A model generated the notes under the pieces. It was given only the letters and a program-made list of their open reading frames with translations. It did no database searches and was not told the origin of the DNA. 64,000 bases of DNA from Vibrio sp. VB16 (GTDB lineage Bacteria; Pseudomonadota; Gammaproteobacteria; Enterobacterales; Vibrionaceae): assembly GCF_015594925.2 (NCBI RefSeq), contig NZ_CP087591.1, forward strand, positions 992,001 to 1,056,000, read 5' to 3'. Position numbers and translations under genes: made by a program. Positions 35,927 to 47,997 of the stretch are shown in pieces; position 1 is the stretch's first letter; each line of letters starts with the position of its first letter.

Positions 35927-36655
35927 ATGGTACATGGTGTAGCGATGAAGTCACTGTATTTGGTTTTGTTGACGTTTCTTATTTTACCGAGATCGGGGTA
36001 TAGCGACGATACGCTTGAATACGCACGAATTGCTTATAGTCCCATTCAAAGTGTTGCCGAGAGACTACTTGCTCTAGTGTATGAAAGAGCAGGTATAGAG
36101 ATGACAATCACGCAGTTGCCTGGCAAACGTGCCTCGTTTGAAGCTGGGATGGGTGAAAAAGATGGCGAAATTATGCGTATTCTTTCTTATGGGACCGATA
36201 AGATCGGCCTATATCGAATCCCGTATCCGTTAGGTTATGTAAAAACAAGGTTGTATGTACACAAGGATCATCAAGTTGTTGACGTCAATCGGTTAGAAGA
36301 ATGCAAATTAGCGGTAGTAAAAGGGGTCAGACATACTAATGAGTTCGCTGCGGGAAACCCTTATATCTACTTCTTTAAAGACGTGAATATACTGATAAAG
36401 CAGCTTGATAGAGGAAAAGTGGACGTTGGCGTTGTGAGTGAAATCAATGCCCGTTATGAATTTAAAAGGCACCCTAATACCAACATCGAAGCCATACCTG
36501 AGTTGATAAAGGTTCAGAGTGGTTTTCATTATATAAATGAACGGCATTCAGAAACGATTATAAAAATTGAGCAGGTGATGAAAGAAATGACGGAGTCTGG
36601 TGAGCTGCTGAAATTATGGAATCAATACGTTGAAGAACTGATTGAATCGAGTTGA
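35927..36655 (+). CDS. Periplasmic solute-binding-protein-like protein (SBP_bac_3 type)
   Basis: 242 residues with a signal peptide (residues 1-26, cut near GYSDDT). The body has the family-3 layout: AYSPIQSVAERLLALVYERAGI, a K-RASFEAGMGEKDGEI segment, RLEECKLAVVKGV at the domain crossing, and a C-terminal LLKLWNQYVEEL helix. No transporter genes are adjacent, so it may be an orphan sensor-type binding protein. An alternative start is the ATG at 35945; AGG upstream slightly favours 35927. The ligand is unknown. Confidence 0.75.
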   Translation: MVHGVAMKSLYLVLLTFLILPRSGYSDDTLEYARIAYSPIQSVAERLLALVYERAGIEMTITQLPGKRASFEAGMGEKDGEIMRILSYGTDKIGLYRIPYPLGYVKTRLYVHKDHQVVDVNRLEECKLAVVKGVRHTNEFAAGNPYIYFFKDVNILIKQLDRGKVDVGVVSEINARYEFKRHPNTNIEAIPELIKVQSGFHYINERHSETIIKIEQVMKEMTESGELLKLWNQYVEELIESS

Positions 36656-36689
36656 ATCTATGTTCTCAACGTATCGTCACGATAATGGG

Positions 36690-38342
36690 CTACAGAGGCG
36701 CTAAACTCGGCGGCTCGTTTTTTTTTCTGGAGAGATTTTTTTTTGCACTCTTAAGCAATGTAATCAAAGAATCTTCCTGCCAAGATAAGGTTTCTTCTGC
36801 GTAAATAGACGCAATCATCGCACTTAACTCGTCATCTATTTGAGCTTTAATCGTCTGGTCTACACCCGAATTTTCTTTATACCACAACGTCATATTTGCT
36901 TGCGCCCTCAATCCATCTTTCTCTTTGATTGAAGCAATTAGATTAGTAAAAGTCTCGGTGTCTTTGTCTTCGACTGGTTTTTTGGGTGCATTGTTTTTAT
37001 TCTTTTTTAAAAGGAGTGCGACGGTAATCAACCAAAGTACAGAAACCAATACGGTGAGATATGGCCAAATACCGGGCTCTTTGATAACGACGGTTTCTGT
37101 TGTAACTTGAACTGGCTGAGCGAGTTGATTGTCATTAGAATCGAGTGTAATGCTTGGGTTTTCGTTTGGTTTGATAGCGAGAACCAAGCCAGCCAGTTTT
37201 TCTGTTTGTACTTGTTTTGTTACTGTGTTCCACCAATTCAAAGTGAGTGACGGAAGGTTAACATGGCCTTCCATTTTTGGAATGAGCACATGCTTAATCG
37301 TCATTGAAACCTGATTACCATCTTGTATTATTTTGGGCTGCTCATCGTAATAACGGATATCGCTAGGATAGTTGACTTTTATGTTCGGTAACTGTGACTG
37401 GGCGATTCCCTCCACCGTGATGACTATTTCTCGAGTAATGGCGGAACCTGCCATCGTGTTTATTTCTTCCACGTTAGTTAATTCATTGCCGTTATCGTCG
37501 AGCCATTTTTGAGACAGGGTGAGATTTGGACTTGGTAACCATGTGCCGACAAAATCAGTTGGTTTATCCAGAACATGAAGCGCAATTTGTTTAGAGTCTG
37601 TGTCTACGGGGATTAATCTTGTTGTGCCGGTCAGGGGGTTTCTGTCTAGGATAGTGGCTGTAAATTTTGGGCTAGTGATAGAGTGCTGACCAGCTTTGTT
37701 CGCTGTTACTTGGTAGCTTTGGTCAATGATGGTCGCTTCAATACCGTCAATGACACTTAGATATCGATTAGCGGTGCCTGTTGGTTCAATATCGAGCCCC
37801 TTTAGAGCCGTCGGCGGGACCAATAATGGATCTTGTACCCGTCTTGCATCGGTTTTGATGATCAGTCTAGTATCTAACTGAGCGATCTCTCCGGGATAGA
37901 TCTCGTTTTTACTGAGCTGTGATTGATACATAACGAAATCGTCAGATTTTGGTACCGTGGGGTCAATATGAGACGTGATCGAGATAGGGTCTGTCTTTTC
38001 TCCTTTCACTTGGAAAGAAGGTATTGTTAGGCGACCGGCTTTAAGTGGGGCGAGAGATAGTGTCCATTCACTGCGTGTTGAGCGGGTGCCATTAAAGCTG
38101 TTCATCGAAGAGGAAAAGCTTGGTCGACCCATATAGAATTCTTTATCTAAAACAGTAAAATCTACGTCTCCAGAGTCTACTCGATTGTCAGAAACTATCT
38201 TAAGGGTAAATATGTCACCTTTTGCCATTGAATTACTGGAGACAGAAGCGATGACTGCTGCGTGTGATAGTGGGCTTAAGAACAGTAGTAACAGGCTAGT
38301 GGCCGTTACAATGAGGGTGTGAATGTTAGTTTTCGATTTCAT
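36690..38342 (-). CDS. batD: BatD family protein
   Basis: 550 residues from the ATG at 38342, one base after the batB/C stop; an in-frame ATG 42 bases upstream would overlap that gene. The layout is a signal peptide, about 400 residues of beta-rich periplasmic domain (ASVSSNSMAKGDIFTLKIV, SRSEWTLSLAPLKAGRLTIPSF, PGIYRG-free), a membrane helix (about 413-435, IWPYLTVLVSVLWLITVALLL) and a cytoplasmic helical tail. It matches the BatD/'oxygen tolerance' family. It is the last gene of the moxR-DUF58-DUF4381-batA-batB/C operon. The function of Bat proteins is not settled; periplasmic protein assembly or stress tolerance has been proposed. Confidence 0.82.
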   Translation of the reverse strand: MKSKTNIHTLIVTATSLLLLFLSPLSHAAVIASVSSNSMAKGDIFTLKIVSDNRVDSGDVDFTVLDKEFYMGRPSFSSSMNSFNGTRSTRSEWTLSLAPLKAGRLTIPSFQVKGEKTDPISITSHIDPTVPKSDDFVMYQSQLSKNEIYPGEIAQLDTRLIIKTDARRVQDPLLVPPTALKGLDIEPTGTANRYLSVIDGIEATIIDQSYQVTANKAGQHSITSPKFTATILDRNPLTGTTRLIPVDTDSKQIALHVLDKPTDFVGTWLPSPNLTLSQKWLDDNGNELTNVEEINTMAGSAITREIVITVEGIAQSQLPNIKVNYPSDIRYYDEQPKIIQDGNQVSMTIKHVLIPKMEGHVNLPSLTLNWWNTVTKQVQTEKLAGLVLAIKPNENPSITLDSNDNQLAQPVQVTTETVVIKEPGIWPYLTVLVSVLWLITVALLLKKNKNNAPKKPVEDKDTETFTNLIASIKEKDGLRAQANMTLWYKENSGVDQTIKAQIDDELSAMIASIYAEETLSWQEDSLITLLKSAKKNLSRKKNEPPSLAPL

Positions 38343-38343
38343 G

Positions 38344-40144
<1,801 letters not shown>

Positions 40145-40152
<8 letters not shown>

Positions 40153-41110
40153 GTATTTTTCTCCCCACGACCAGTACAACAGAGAGTATTAAGGCCATAC
40201 CCAATGGATAATTAAACCACTCAGTTTGTGGGCGCCATATTTGGGTTGCCCCTGAAATGGGTTCTAGTTCATTGATAGTGTTGTAGATATTCTCTAAATC
40301 ATCCTGATTACGAGCTCGAAAATATTCACCTCCTGTCATCTCTGCAATCTTGGTAAGCGACGATTCGTCAAGGTCTTTTGCTGTGTTGACTTTTCGACTC
40401 ATAAAGAATTCTTGTACGACCATTTCTCCGGCACCGACTCCAACGGTGTATATGGTTGTTTTATATTTTTTAGCGATCTCGGCCGCTTTTAGAGGGTCTA
40501 GAACACCCGCTGTGTTCTCACCGTCACTTAAAAGGATAATGACTCGCTGAGGCGCGTCACTATCCACAAATGTCTTGGTGGCTAAGCCGATTCCTTCGCC
40601 AATGGCGGTTTTGTTGCCTACTAACCCTAGTACTGCTTGGTTTAGTTGAGAAGTGATCGTGTGCCGGTCGAGTGTTAAGGGGGTTTGTAGATAGGCATGG
40701 TCGGCAAAAAGAACAAGACCTAATCGGTCGCCTTTTCTCTTTTTGATGAAGTCAGTAAGTACATTTTTAACGGCGGTTAAACGGTCAATGTATTGGTCTT
40801 CAAACGCCATGTCTTTCGTATCCATGGAACCTGATAGATCGACAACAAGCATCATGTCACGATGTTTTGGCTGACTTTCTATCGGTTCCCCGTACCAGAC
40901 AGGCCTGGCGCATGACAAAACGAATAGAAGCCAAATTAATGCTGCTATAATTTTGGCAAATAAATTTGAAGGCGCAGAGATACTCCCTTCATTTGGAAGG
41001 TAAGGTAACGTTATCGCCGCATTTTCTTTTACGGAAGGTGCAAAAAAATAGATCAATATAGGAAGAGGAAGCAAAAATAGCATCCCCCACCACATAAACT
41101 CAAAATGCAT
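40145..41110 (-). CDS. batA: BatA family von Willebrand A domain membrane protein
   Basis: About 321 residues from the ATG at 41110, preferred because the hydrophobic N-terminus MHFEFMWWGMLFLLPLPILIYFF follows directly; an earlier in-frame ATG at 41152 would overlap the DUF4381 gene. It has two N-terminal membrane helices, a VWA domain with intact MIDAS residues DLSGSMD, TAIGEGI and ILLSDGENT, and a C-terminal membrane helix. Aerotolerance-type BatA proteins share this plan. It overlaps batB/C by eight bases and acts in the same complex. Confidence 0.88.
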
Positions 41111-41114
41111 GAGG

Positions 41115-41594
41115 TTACCCACGGCCTCCCTTTTTTGGCGGTAATGCAGCATTCAACCAGGTTTCGCATTGGGCAACGAGCATGTCACGATTTACCCTCG
41201 ATTCCTTTTGATATAAGGCGGTTGTCCACTCTTTCTCATGGGTTTCAAAAATAGGTGTCTTAACCTGTGAATCTAAAAAAACTAACCAGTTCTCGCCGGA
41301 TAGGTGAGCGACGCGTCCTCTTGGGTAATAACTAAGAACGGCTTGCCTCAATATTTCCATTGCACCTGATGGTGTGATCTGATTTTTCTCTAACGAGAGC
41401 AAAGCAATCGCGGCCTTTTTGGCTCTTAGTCTTCGTTTTCGCCATTTCCAAATGACGATGACAAATAATATGGTAAAGATAAAACTGGCTAATAAGCTCC
41501 ACCATCCCCACGGAAAAGGCCAGAACCCTGGAACGGAAGGGAGGTGTATCGCTTCTAAAGAAAGTGGATGGGCTACAGCAGTTGCTTCGGTCAT
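41115..41594 (-). CDS. DUF4381 family membrane protein
   Basis: 159 residues. One membrane helix (about 28-50, WGWWSLLASFIFTILFVIVIWKW) follows a short periplasmic N-terminus, then a basic cytoplasmic domain (KWRKRRLRAKKAA) with LRQAVLSYYPRGRVAHLSGENWLVFLD. This pattern is typical of DUF4381, always found between DUF58 and batA in such operons. Its start overlaps the DUF58 stop by four bases. The function is unknown; it is probably a structural part of the Bat/MoxR complex. Confidence 0.82.
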   Translation of the reverse strand: MTEATAVAHPLSLEAIHLPSVPGFWPFPWGWWSLLASFIFTILFVIVIWKWRKRRLRAKKAAIALLSLEKNQITPSGAMEILRQAVLSYYPRGRVAHLSGENWLVFLDSQVKTPIFETHEKEWTTALYQKESRVNRDMLVAQCETWLNAALPPKKGGRG

Positions 41595-42538
41595 TGATTG
41601 GTTCCGGCAATTTGAGAAATTAAGGGTTCAGCACTGGATATGGAGTAATAAGGTATCGCAAGCGAGCGACACAAAGAAGCGATTTTACGTTGTTCAGATT
41701 GAAATGCGCTTTCCAGTTTCTCCCTGTTTTGTTTCGTCGAAAAATTTAGCCATTGAGTCTGGTGGCCATTTGTTACTTTCTCTATACCTCTGAATGTGGT
41801 TTGCCCGAGTTCTAAAGGGTCATAAAACTGAATAAACTGAACTCTATTGTGCTGACGCAGTTGTGTCAGTAGTATTTTGTCAGCCTTGTGATCGAACCGA
41901 GTAAAGTCACTGCATATGATGATTTCACTGCCTTTTGGGCATAGCCGATGTAGTGCCGCCAAGCCCTTCGAAAACGAGGGCTCATTTTCAACATTGGTGT
42001 CTAGTATTTGGTTGTGCATTTTAATCAGTTGATTAAATAGTTGCAGTGGCCCTTTATTTCGCGACGTGGGCTTAATATCAAATAGCGCACTTCCGGAATC
42101 TAGAATGGCACCAATTCTGTCCTTCTGTTCTATTGCCAACCAACTAACTAGGCTTGCCATATGGGCCATTTGGACAGATTTAAGCATCAATCTAGAACCA
42201 AAGCGCATCGACTTTCCAAAATCTAAATAGAGCATGATAGGTTGCTCTCTTTCTTCATGGAATAGCTTGGTATGTGGTTTTCCTGTCCTTGCCGTGACGC
42301 GCCAATCGATAGAACGGATGTCGTCACCGGCCTGATATTGGCGAACCTCCGAGAAATTCATCCCACGACCTTTTTGCGCACTGTTATGCTGGCCGTTAAG
42401 TTGTGACCATAAGCTCTTGGCTGGAGGTAACCAGCGTACAGTTTGCGCTTTGTACTGCAACAACTCGGCAAGCGACAAGGTTACCCCGTTGGTGTGTTCT
42501 GGCAGTAATGATTCGCTCATACTTTGTTTTACAACCAC
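41591..42538 (-). CDS. DUF58 domain protein
   Basis: 315 residues, cytoplasmic, with no membrane helix. The DUF58 signature is GMNFSEVRQYQAGDDIRSIDWRVTARTGKPHTKLFHEERE (residues about 57-97), followed by a VWA-like fold (PIMLYLDFGKSM; EIIICSDF). It lies between moxR (55 bases upstream) and DUF4381 (4-base overlap). MoxR ATPases usually pair with DUF58/VWA partners as chaperone modules. Confidence 0.88.
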   Translation of the reverse strand: MVVKQSMSESLLPEHTNGVTLSLAELLQYKAQTVRWLPPAKSLWSQLNGQHNSAQKGRGMNFSEVRQYQAGDDIRSIDWRVTARTGKPHTKLFHEEREQPIMLYLDFGKSMRFGSRLMLKSVQMAHMASLVSWLAIEQKDRIGAILDSGSALFDIKPTSRNKGPLQLFNQLIKMHNQILDTNVENEPSFSKGLAALHRLCPKGSEIIICSDFTRFDHKADKILLTQLRQHNRVQFIQFYDPLELGQTTFRGIEKVTNGHQTQWLNFSTKQNREKLESAFQSEQRKIASLCRSLAIPYYSISSAEPLISQIAGTNQ

Positions 42539-42593
42539 AGTCGTTTCTCTGTTTTTATTAAATACCGAGTGTTTGCGGTGTGCATATCTGTCA

Positions 42594-43550
42594 TCAAGCG
42601 CTACCGACCATTGATATTAGTTGTTGTACGACTTGGTTTGGATGGACACCTTCAGCTTGTGCAGGATAGCTTAAAAGCAATCTATGCCTCATCACTGGGA
42701 AGGCCATCTTCTGAACATCTTCAGGGGTGACATAGTCTCGGCCATCTAACCACGCACGCGCTCTTGCGCATCGGTCCAAGGCGATAGTGGCTCTTGGGCT
42801 AACGCCCATCTCCAACCACTCTGCCAATTGAGGGCTATATTTTTCGGGATGACGAGTTGCTAGAACGAGTCGAACGATATAGTGCTCGATACTTTCCGCC
42901 ATATGAATAGATAGAACCTCTTTGCGAGCCTGAAAGATATCTTTTTGCGTCACGTGGGCTTTTTCTATCGCCGCCATTCCTAATGCTTCGCCACGATTCA
43001 GTCTGAGTATTTCCAGTTCACTTTCTGCTGTGGGGTATTGGACATCTAAATGCAATAAAAAGCGGTCAAGCTGTGCTTCTGGCAATGGGTAAGTGCCTTC
43101 TTGCTCAATCGGGTTTTGGGTCGCCATAACCAAAAATAATTCGGGAAGAAGGTAGGTTTTTCTGCCCGCCGTAACCTGTTTCTCAGCCATGGCTTCGAGC
43201 ATCGCGGCTTGAACTTTTGCAGGGGCACGGTTGATTTCGTCCGCCAGAATTAATGAGTTGAAGATAGGCCCTGTTTGAAACGTGAACTCCCCAGTCTCGG
43301 GTCTAAATATATCGGTGCCCGTTAAGTCCGCAGGTAATAGATCTGGAGTGAACTGAATACGATGAAAGTCTCCTTCAATGCATTCTGCGAGTTTCTGTAC
43401 GGCTCGGGTTTTGGCGATGCCCGGAGGGCCTTCGACCAATATATGCCCATCTGCTAGTAGGGCAACGAGTAGTTGCTGAACGAGTTCTGACTGTCCGATT
43501 ATTTGTGAATCTAGATAGTTTTGAAGTCTTTGAAATGTTTCTGAATGCAT
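42594..43550 (-). CDS. MoxR-family AAA+ ATPase
   Basis: 318 residues. Walker A is EGPPGIAKT, Walker B is LILADEINRAPAK, sensor 1 is VMATQNPIEQEGTYPLPEAQLDRF, and the arginine finger/sensor 2 region is GVSPRATIALDRCARARAW. It is the first gene of the six-gene moxR-bat operon. MoxR proteins act as chaperone-like ATPases that mature protein complexes together with VWA-domain partners. Confidence 0.93.
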   Translation of the reverse strand: MHSETFQRLQNYLDSQIIGQSELVQQLLVALLADGHILVEGPPGIAKTRAVQKLAECIEGDFHRIQFTPDLLPADLTGTDIFRPETGEFTFQTGPIFNSLILADEINRAPAKVQAAMLEAMAEKQVTAGRKTYLLPELFLVMATQNPIEQEGTYPLPEAQLDRFLLHLDVQYPTAESELEILRLNRGEALGMAAIEKAHVTQKDIFQARKEVLSIHMAESIEHYIVRLVLATRHPEKYSPQLAEWLEMGVSPRATIALDRCARARAWLDGRDYVTPEDVQKMAFPVMRHRLLLSYPAQAEGVHPNQVVQQLISMVGSA

Positions 43551-43868
43551 CTACGACATATCTCCTGCTTTTAATGCTTTGTCGTCTGAAACGAGAATAA
43601 GTTCCTAACCGACGAATTGATTGCTTGATTTTTGTTCAATATAGAATCTAAACCCTTAGCCTAGGGGTATTGATACAATCATGCAGCTATAAACAATATG
43701 CTATTTAGGCAATGCATTTCAAGCGACTTCCGGTTCAAATCAACAGGTAACGAACGGATTTGATATTAGGCTACCCCATATCGTTACCTAGCTAAACGAG
43801 TTTTTCTAGAATCAATTTGTGGAAATGGGTAAACTTCACATAATTCACAGTAATGTAAGGTTTTGAAA
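43551..43868. promoter_or_regulatory. Divergent intergenic region, moxR operon and small-protein gene
   Basis: 318 bases that should hold the moxR operon promoter and that of the gene at 43869. The only dyad I see is ACCCTTAG-C-CTAGGGGT (43652-43668, one mismatch), a possible operator. No RNA gene or repeat is evident. Confidence 0.4.
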
Positions 43869-44069
43869 ATGAGTGATTTGGAAAAAGAACTAGAGAACAT
43901 GGCTCTAGAAATGGGTACGGAAGACGAGACTAAACTACCCACATTAGAAGAACAGAAGGCGGTGGTTGAAGAGCTGAATAGATTAGAGAAAGAAGGGAAA
44001 TTAACCCCTGAAGTACTCGAAAAACATTTCGGTCAATTCAATAAAAATTCAGATAAACCTATTCATTAA
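43869..44069 (+). CDS. Small acidic protein of unknown function
   Basis: 66 residues, rich in Glu and Lys and largely helical: MSDLEKELENMALEMG at the start, a central LEEQKAVVEELNRLEKEGKLTPEVLEKHFGQF. It has no signal peptide, membrane segment or cysteine. AAGG precedes the ATG at 43869 by a good distance; a TTG six bases earlier is less likely. The regular coding pattern makes a real gene probable. I do not recognise a family. Confidence 0.65.
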   Translation: MSDLEKELENMALEMGTEDETKLPTLEEQKAVVEELNRLEKEGKLTPEVLEKHFGQFNKNSDKPIH

Positions 44070-44336
44070 GTTTACTGGCTGGACTTCTATATAAGGGCTA
44101 CTATTTTGTTGTCACTCTTTTATTTTTAAAGTGGCCCGTAGCGAAAAATGTCATCAGTGAGATTAATTGTATCTACAGGATAAAAATTGATGTCTCAATT
44201 CGAGAAATTCCTAAGTCAGTTTGTCACGTTGTGCTTGATTTTTTAGTATAAATGCTCATTCTAAGGTATGGGTTCTATCTTAATACTTGTGATCTAATTA
44301 AACAGTAGAGTCTAACTTTTATGTTAAGGGGTGGGA

Positions 44337-45881
44337 ATGGAGTTGTTCGCTGATTTACGCGATCCTAATAGTGAGAAGGTTCTAACTGAAAAAGTTATAA
44401 AACCTAGAACTCCGTGGCGTGTATTACTTGTCGATGATGATGAACAGATGCATCAGATCACTCAAATTGCGTTGAGTGGATTTGAATTTCAAGATCGTGG
44501 TCTTGAACTCATTTCAGCGTATTCTGGCGCTCAGGCTAGAGAAATAGTAGATTCTGAAAAAAATATTGCCATTGCTTTGATCGATGTTGTAATGGAGACC
44601 GAACATGCGGGACTAGAGCTCGTACACTATATTCGTTCAGAGTGTAAGAATCACCTTACCCGTCTCGTACTGAGAACCGGACAAGCAGGACAAGCACCAG
44701 AAGATGTCGTGATCCGTGAATATGAAATAGACGACTATAAAGAAAAAACAGAATTAACAACCCAGAAGCTAAGAACCTTATTGTATTCTTCTCTCAGAGC
44801 CTATAGAGATATCTGTTTAATTGAAGATCAAAAGCAAGGGCTTAGCCGCGTCATTAAGGCCTCTGCAAATGTTCAGAGTACGGGTACCCTTAAAACCTAT
44901 GCGACGAGTGTACTTGAACAGCTTACAGGCCTGCTAAAGTTAGATGCCTCCGCATTCTACTGTATCGTTCAACCTAGCGAAGAGGGTGAAGCCACTCGCG
45001 CCCTGACATTGGCAGCGACTGGGGATTTTGTTCATTTTCATCCAAAATATTCTCTCGAATTGTTACCAGAAATTGTGGCCCTGCGTTGCCAAGATGCGAT
45101 CCATAATGAACGATCCGAGAATTATCCTGATGCATACGTTTTTTATAGTGTGGACGATCAGGGTGTAAAAAGTATTCTTTATATAAACTTGATTACTGAG
45201 CTTACTGAGCTTGATAAGCAGTTGCTCGAATTATATATGCAGAATATATGTTTAACGTTTGAAAATATTAATTTGATGGTGGACCTGCAAGATACCACGA
45301 AAGAGTTGGTTTACAATCTAGCGAATGCCGTTGAAGCCCGTAGTAAAGAGACCGGGGCTCATGTACAGAGAGTGTCGTTAATTAGTGAGCATCTTGGTTT
45401 GCTTTATGGTTTGTCGGAAAAAGAAACCACAATGTTAAAGCACGCTTCGCCGCTGCATGATGTTGGTAAGGTTGCGATACCGGATAGTATTTTGCATAAA
45501 CCAGGCAAACTCAATAAAGAAGAGTGGGCTATTATGCAAAAGCATGTTGATTATGGCGTTGAGATATTGAGTAATTCAAAACGTCAGTTGATGCTTGTTG
45601 CAAAAGAGATTGCAGGAAACCACCATGAAAAGTGGGACGGAACGGGTTACCCAAATAAATTACAAGCTGAAAATATCCCTATTAGCGGCCGTTTAACGGC
45701 TATCGCAGATGTGTTTGACGCACTTGGCTCTAAACGTAGTTATAAAGAACCATGGTCGAATGAGGATATAAAAGCGGAGATTATTAATCAACGGGGCAAA
45801 CATTTTGACCCTAAATTGGTTGATTTGATGATTGCACATTGGGATGACTTCGTTGAAATTAGAGCAAGACACCCCGACTAA
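44337..45881 (+). CDS. Response regulator with HD-GYP c-di-GMP phosphodiesterase domain
   Basis: 514 residues. The receiver domain (about 28-150) has the acidic pocket DDD at 33-35 and the phospho-accepting Asp83 (ALIDVVMET). A DUF3369-type middle domain (about 165-315) follows. The HD-GYP domain (about 320-505) has His-Asp in SPLHDVGK, IAGNHHEKWDGTGYP and IADVFDALGS. So it should degrade c-di-GMP when phosphorylated. The ATG at 44337 follows AAGGGG; a GTG six bases earlier is also open. The histidine kinase at 46042 is convergent and the obvious partner, as in the V. cholerae VCA0210/VCA0211 pair (from memory). Confidence 0.9.
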   Translation: MELFADLRDPNSEKVLTEKVIKPRTPWRVLLVDDDEQMHQITQIALSGFEFQDRGLELISAYSGAQAREIVDSEKNIAIALIDVVMETEHAGLELVHYIRSECKNHLTRLVLRTGQAGQAPEDVVIREYEIDDYKEKTELTTQKLRTLLYSSLRAYRDICLIEDQKQGLSRVIKASANVQSTGTLKTYATSVLEQLTGLLKLDASAFYCIVQPSEEGEATRALTLAATGDFVHFHPKYSLELLPEIVALRCQDAIHNERSENYPDAYVFYSVDDQGVKSILYINLITELTELDKQLLELYMQNICLTFENINLMVDLQDTTKELVYNLANAVEARSKETGAHVQRVSLISEHLGLLYGLSEKETTMLKHASPLHDVGKVAIPDSILHKPGKLNKEEWAIMQKHVDYGVEILSNSKRQLMLVAKEIAGNHHEKWDGTGYPNKLQAENIPISGRLTAIADVFDALGSKRSYKEPWSNEDIKAEIINQRGKHFDPKLVDLMIAHWDDFVEIRARHPD

Positions 45882-45912
45882 TGACTTCGCGTAATTCAAC
45901 ACCGTAATAAAT

Positions 45913-45963
45913 CAATAGGCAAAATAAAGGGCGACAGAATGTCGCCCTTTATTTTGCCTATTG
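45913..45963. terminator. Bidirectional terminator with 23-bp perfect stem
   Basis: Bases 45913-45935 pair perfectly with 45941-45963 around AGAAT. The inner core GGGCGAC/GTCGCCC is flanked by A-runs and T-runs on both sides, so it can stop both convergent transcripts (HD-GYP regulator and histidine kinase). Confidence 0.95.
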
Positions 45964-46041
45964 AAGTTTGCTTCTTTAAAGCCACATTACGAGGTAGTTA
46001 TGTGTTCTATTTGCCATTAGGTGCTTACCTGTTCGGAAAAT

Positions 46042-47997
46042 TTACGCATCGGAAACGATGATCTTTTTGTCCACACTATTATCCAGTATACGCGGTAATT
46101 TGAAGGTCAGGTGTACACCTTGACCGAGTTCTGAATCGAAAGTTAGTTTCCCTTTCATTTTATGCTGTATAAGGTTGAATACAAGATAGAGCCCTAGACC
46201 AGATCCGCCTTTACCTCTTTTGCTCGTAAAGAAAGGTTCAAATATTTTCTGATGTAAAGATTTATCGATTCCTGCTCCGTTATCTCGGTACTCAAACACC
46301 ACATCATCCCCGTCTTCAACAAACGAAATTGAAATTTCCGGTGTTGTTTGAGTGGAAAAAGCATGATTAACGCTATTAAGGACAAGGTTAGATACAACTT
46401 GAGTGAGAACGCCCGGCAAGCTATTCATGACTAATTCCGTGTCACCTATAAGCTGCGGTTCGACGGGAATCTTTCTTGTCTCTGGGTGCAGGCTGGCGAG
46501 CAGTGACACAAGTACCTGATAAACAGAGAATGATATTCGACTTTCCGAAACTTGATCAACCGCGGTTTGCTTGAAGTCTTTAATCAACTGTGCTGCTCGG
46601 TTCAAATTGCTCTCCAGCATAGAATTGCTATCGCCAAGTCGTTTCATTAGGTTGGAAAACTGGGTTGTTGTGAGTGTTTGCTTAGCGAAACTTTGGTTTA
46701 GATCGTCGATGCCCTCACGAATAATAGAGGCTGCCGTGACCGATATCCCTAGAGGAGTATTTACCTCATGGGCAACACCTGATACCAATCCACCAAGCGC
46801 TGCAAGCTTCTCCGATTCAATCAACTGCTGTTGAGTCTGTTTTAATTGAGACATGCTGGTCTCAAGATCTTGTGTTCGTTCGCTTACTTTTCTTTCTAAA
46901 TTATTATTAAGTTCTTCGAGTTCAATCTGAGCTTGTTGTAGAACCGTTATATCAATAGTTGTACCTCGAAAACTAATGAATTTTCCATTTTTATAGTTCG
47001 CGATAGCTTGAAATAATAGGTAGTGGGCCATTCCATTAATGACGACAGTTTCTTGGCATAATGAAAAGCTCTGCTTTTTCTCAATGTTTGAGAGTAACGT
47101 TCTGGCGTTGCGCAGCACAGGTAGGTCTCTAAAATGCACTTTGGCGAACTCATCAATGCCTAAACTATGCCGCATTTCGATAGATGCATAAATTAGGGCG
47201 TCATTGTTGTCCGTTTCCCACAGCCAATCAGAGGCTACATTAGCAAAATCACTAAAGCGTTCCTGTTCATAACGGATATTGTTATATAGGAGCGTCAGGC
47301 GTGTGGTAATTTTATTGGTCTCGTTACCCAGTTGGCTGAGTTCGTCAGACGCGTGGGTGATAACTTTTGCTGACGGCAGATCAAGCGGCTTACTTGGATG
47401 CCTAGGGTTATATTTCTGTAGATATTTACTGATAGAGAATATTCGCTTGTTAATGCTCTCGTGAATAACGAGCATTATGACCAAGCAGACGATGAGTGTT
47501 TTAAAACCATTGATAGCGAGCGTAATTAGAAACTGTGTCAGCAGATAATCGTAGATTTCCTGTTCATCTGATTCGACTCGAAGGGTACCCAGAACTTCCG
47601 GATCTTCATGATAACTGGATTGATAAACAATAAGATATTCATCCGTGATTGCGTTCTTTTTTACCGGGTCACCAGCATAATAAAGTTCGTTGGCAGAGCG
47701 AACTTCTAAGTAATTGATTCGTGGTAGATTGATCAGGCCTTCAAGTTTTTGCTGCAAAAGTTTGAGGTCAAACTCCCATAAAGAGGCGGCGAGTAGAGGC
47801 ACATGTATGGTTTCAATTTCTTGATGTCGACTCTCTACTTCATTGACTTCTCTCGAATAATCCCATGCAAGCTGAAATGTTGTCGCGGTTAGCGTCACCA
47901 TGCTACTTATTAGAACCATAATTAGGGTGATTCGTTTGCCAATGCGGCTTCGCATTGGGTTTTCGATTAAACCGGTTAATTCTCTTATCTTACCCAT
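46042..47997 (-). CDS. Membrane sensor histidine kinase with PAS domain
   Basis: About 651 residues from the ATG at 47997, chosen because TAAGGATGG lies just upstream; the frame is open to 48018. TM1 is near 24-46, a periplasmic sensor near 47-155, and TM2 near 156-178. A HAMP-like segment, a PAS-type domain (SDWLWETDNNDALIYAS), a coiled coil (LEELNNNLERKVSERTQDLETS) and the kinase core follow. Its phosphohistidine is in GVAHEVNTPLG. The ATPase boxes are NLVLNSVNHAF, DNGAGID and GKGGSGLGLYL. No receiver domain is attached. It probably signals to the convergent HD-GYP response regulator. Confidence 0.9.
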   Translation of the reverse strand: MGKIRELTGLIENPMRSRIGKRITLIMVLISSMVTLTATTFQLAWDYSREVNEVESRHQEIETIHVPLLAASLWEFDLKLLQQKLEGLINLPRINYLEVRSANELYYAGDPVKKNAITDEYLIVYQSSYHEDPEVLGTLRVESDEQEIYDYLLTQFLITLAINGFKTLIVCLVIMLVIHESINKRIFSISKYLQKYNPRHPSKPLDLPSAKVITHASDELSQLGNETNKITTRLTLLYNNIRYEQERFSDFANVASDWLWETDNNDALIYASIEMRHSLGIDEFAKVHFRDLPVLRNARTLLSNIEKKQSFSLCQETVVINGMAHYLLFQAIANYKNGKFISFRGTTIDITVLQQAQIELEELNNNLERKVSERTQDLETSMSQLKQTQQQLIESEKLAALGGLVSGVAHEVNTPLGISVTAASIIREGIDDLNQSFAKQTLTTTQFSNLMKRLGDSNSMLESNLNRAAQLIKDFKQTAVDQVSESRISFSVYQVLVSLLASLHPETRKIPVEPQLIGDTELVMNSLPGVLTQVVSNLVLNSVNHAFSTQTTPEISISFVEDGDDVVFEYRDNGAGIDKSLHQKIFEPFFTSKRGKGGSGLGLYLVFNLIQHKMKGKLTFDSELGQGVHLTFKLPRILDNSVDKKIIVSDA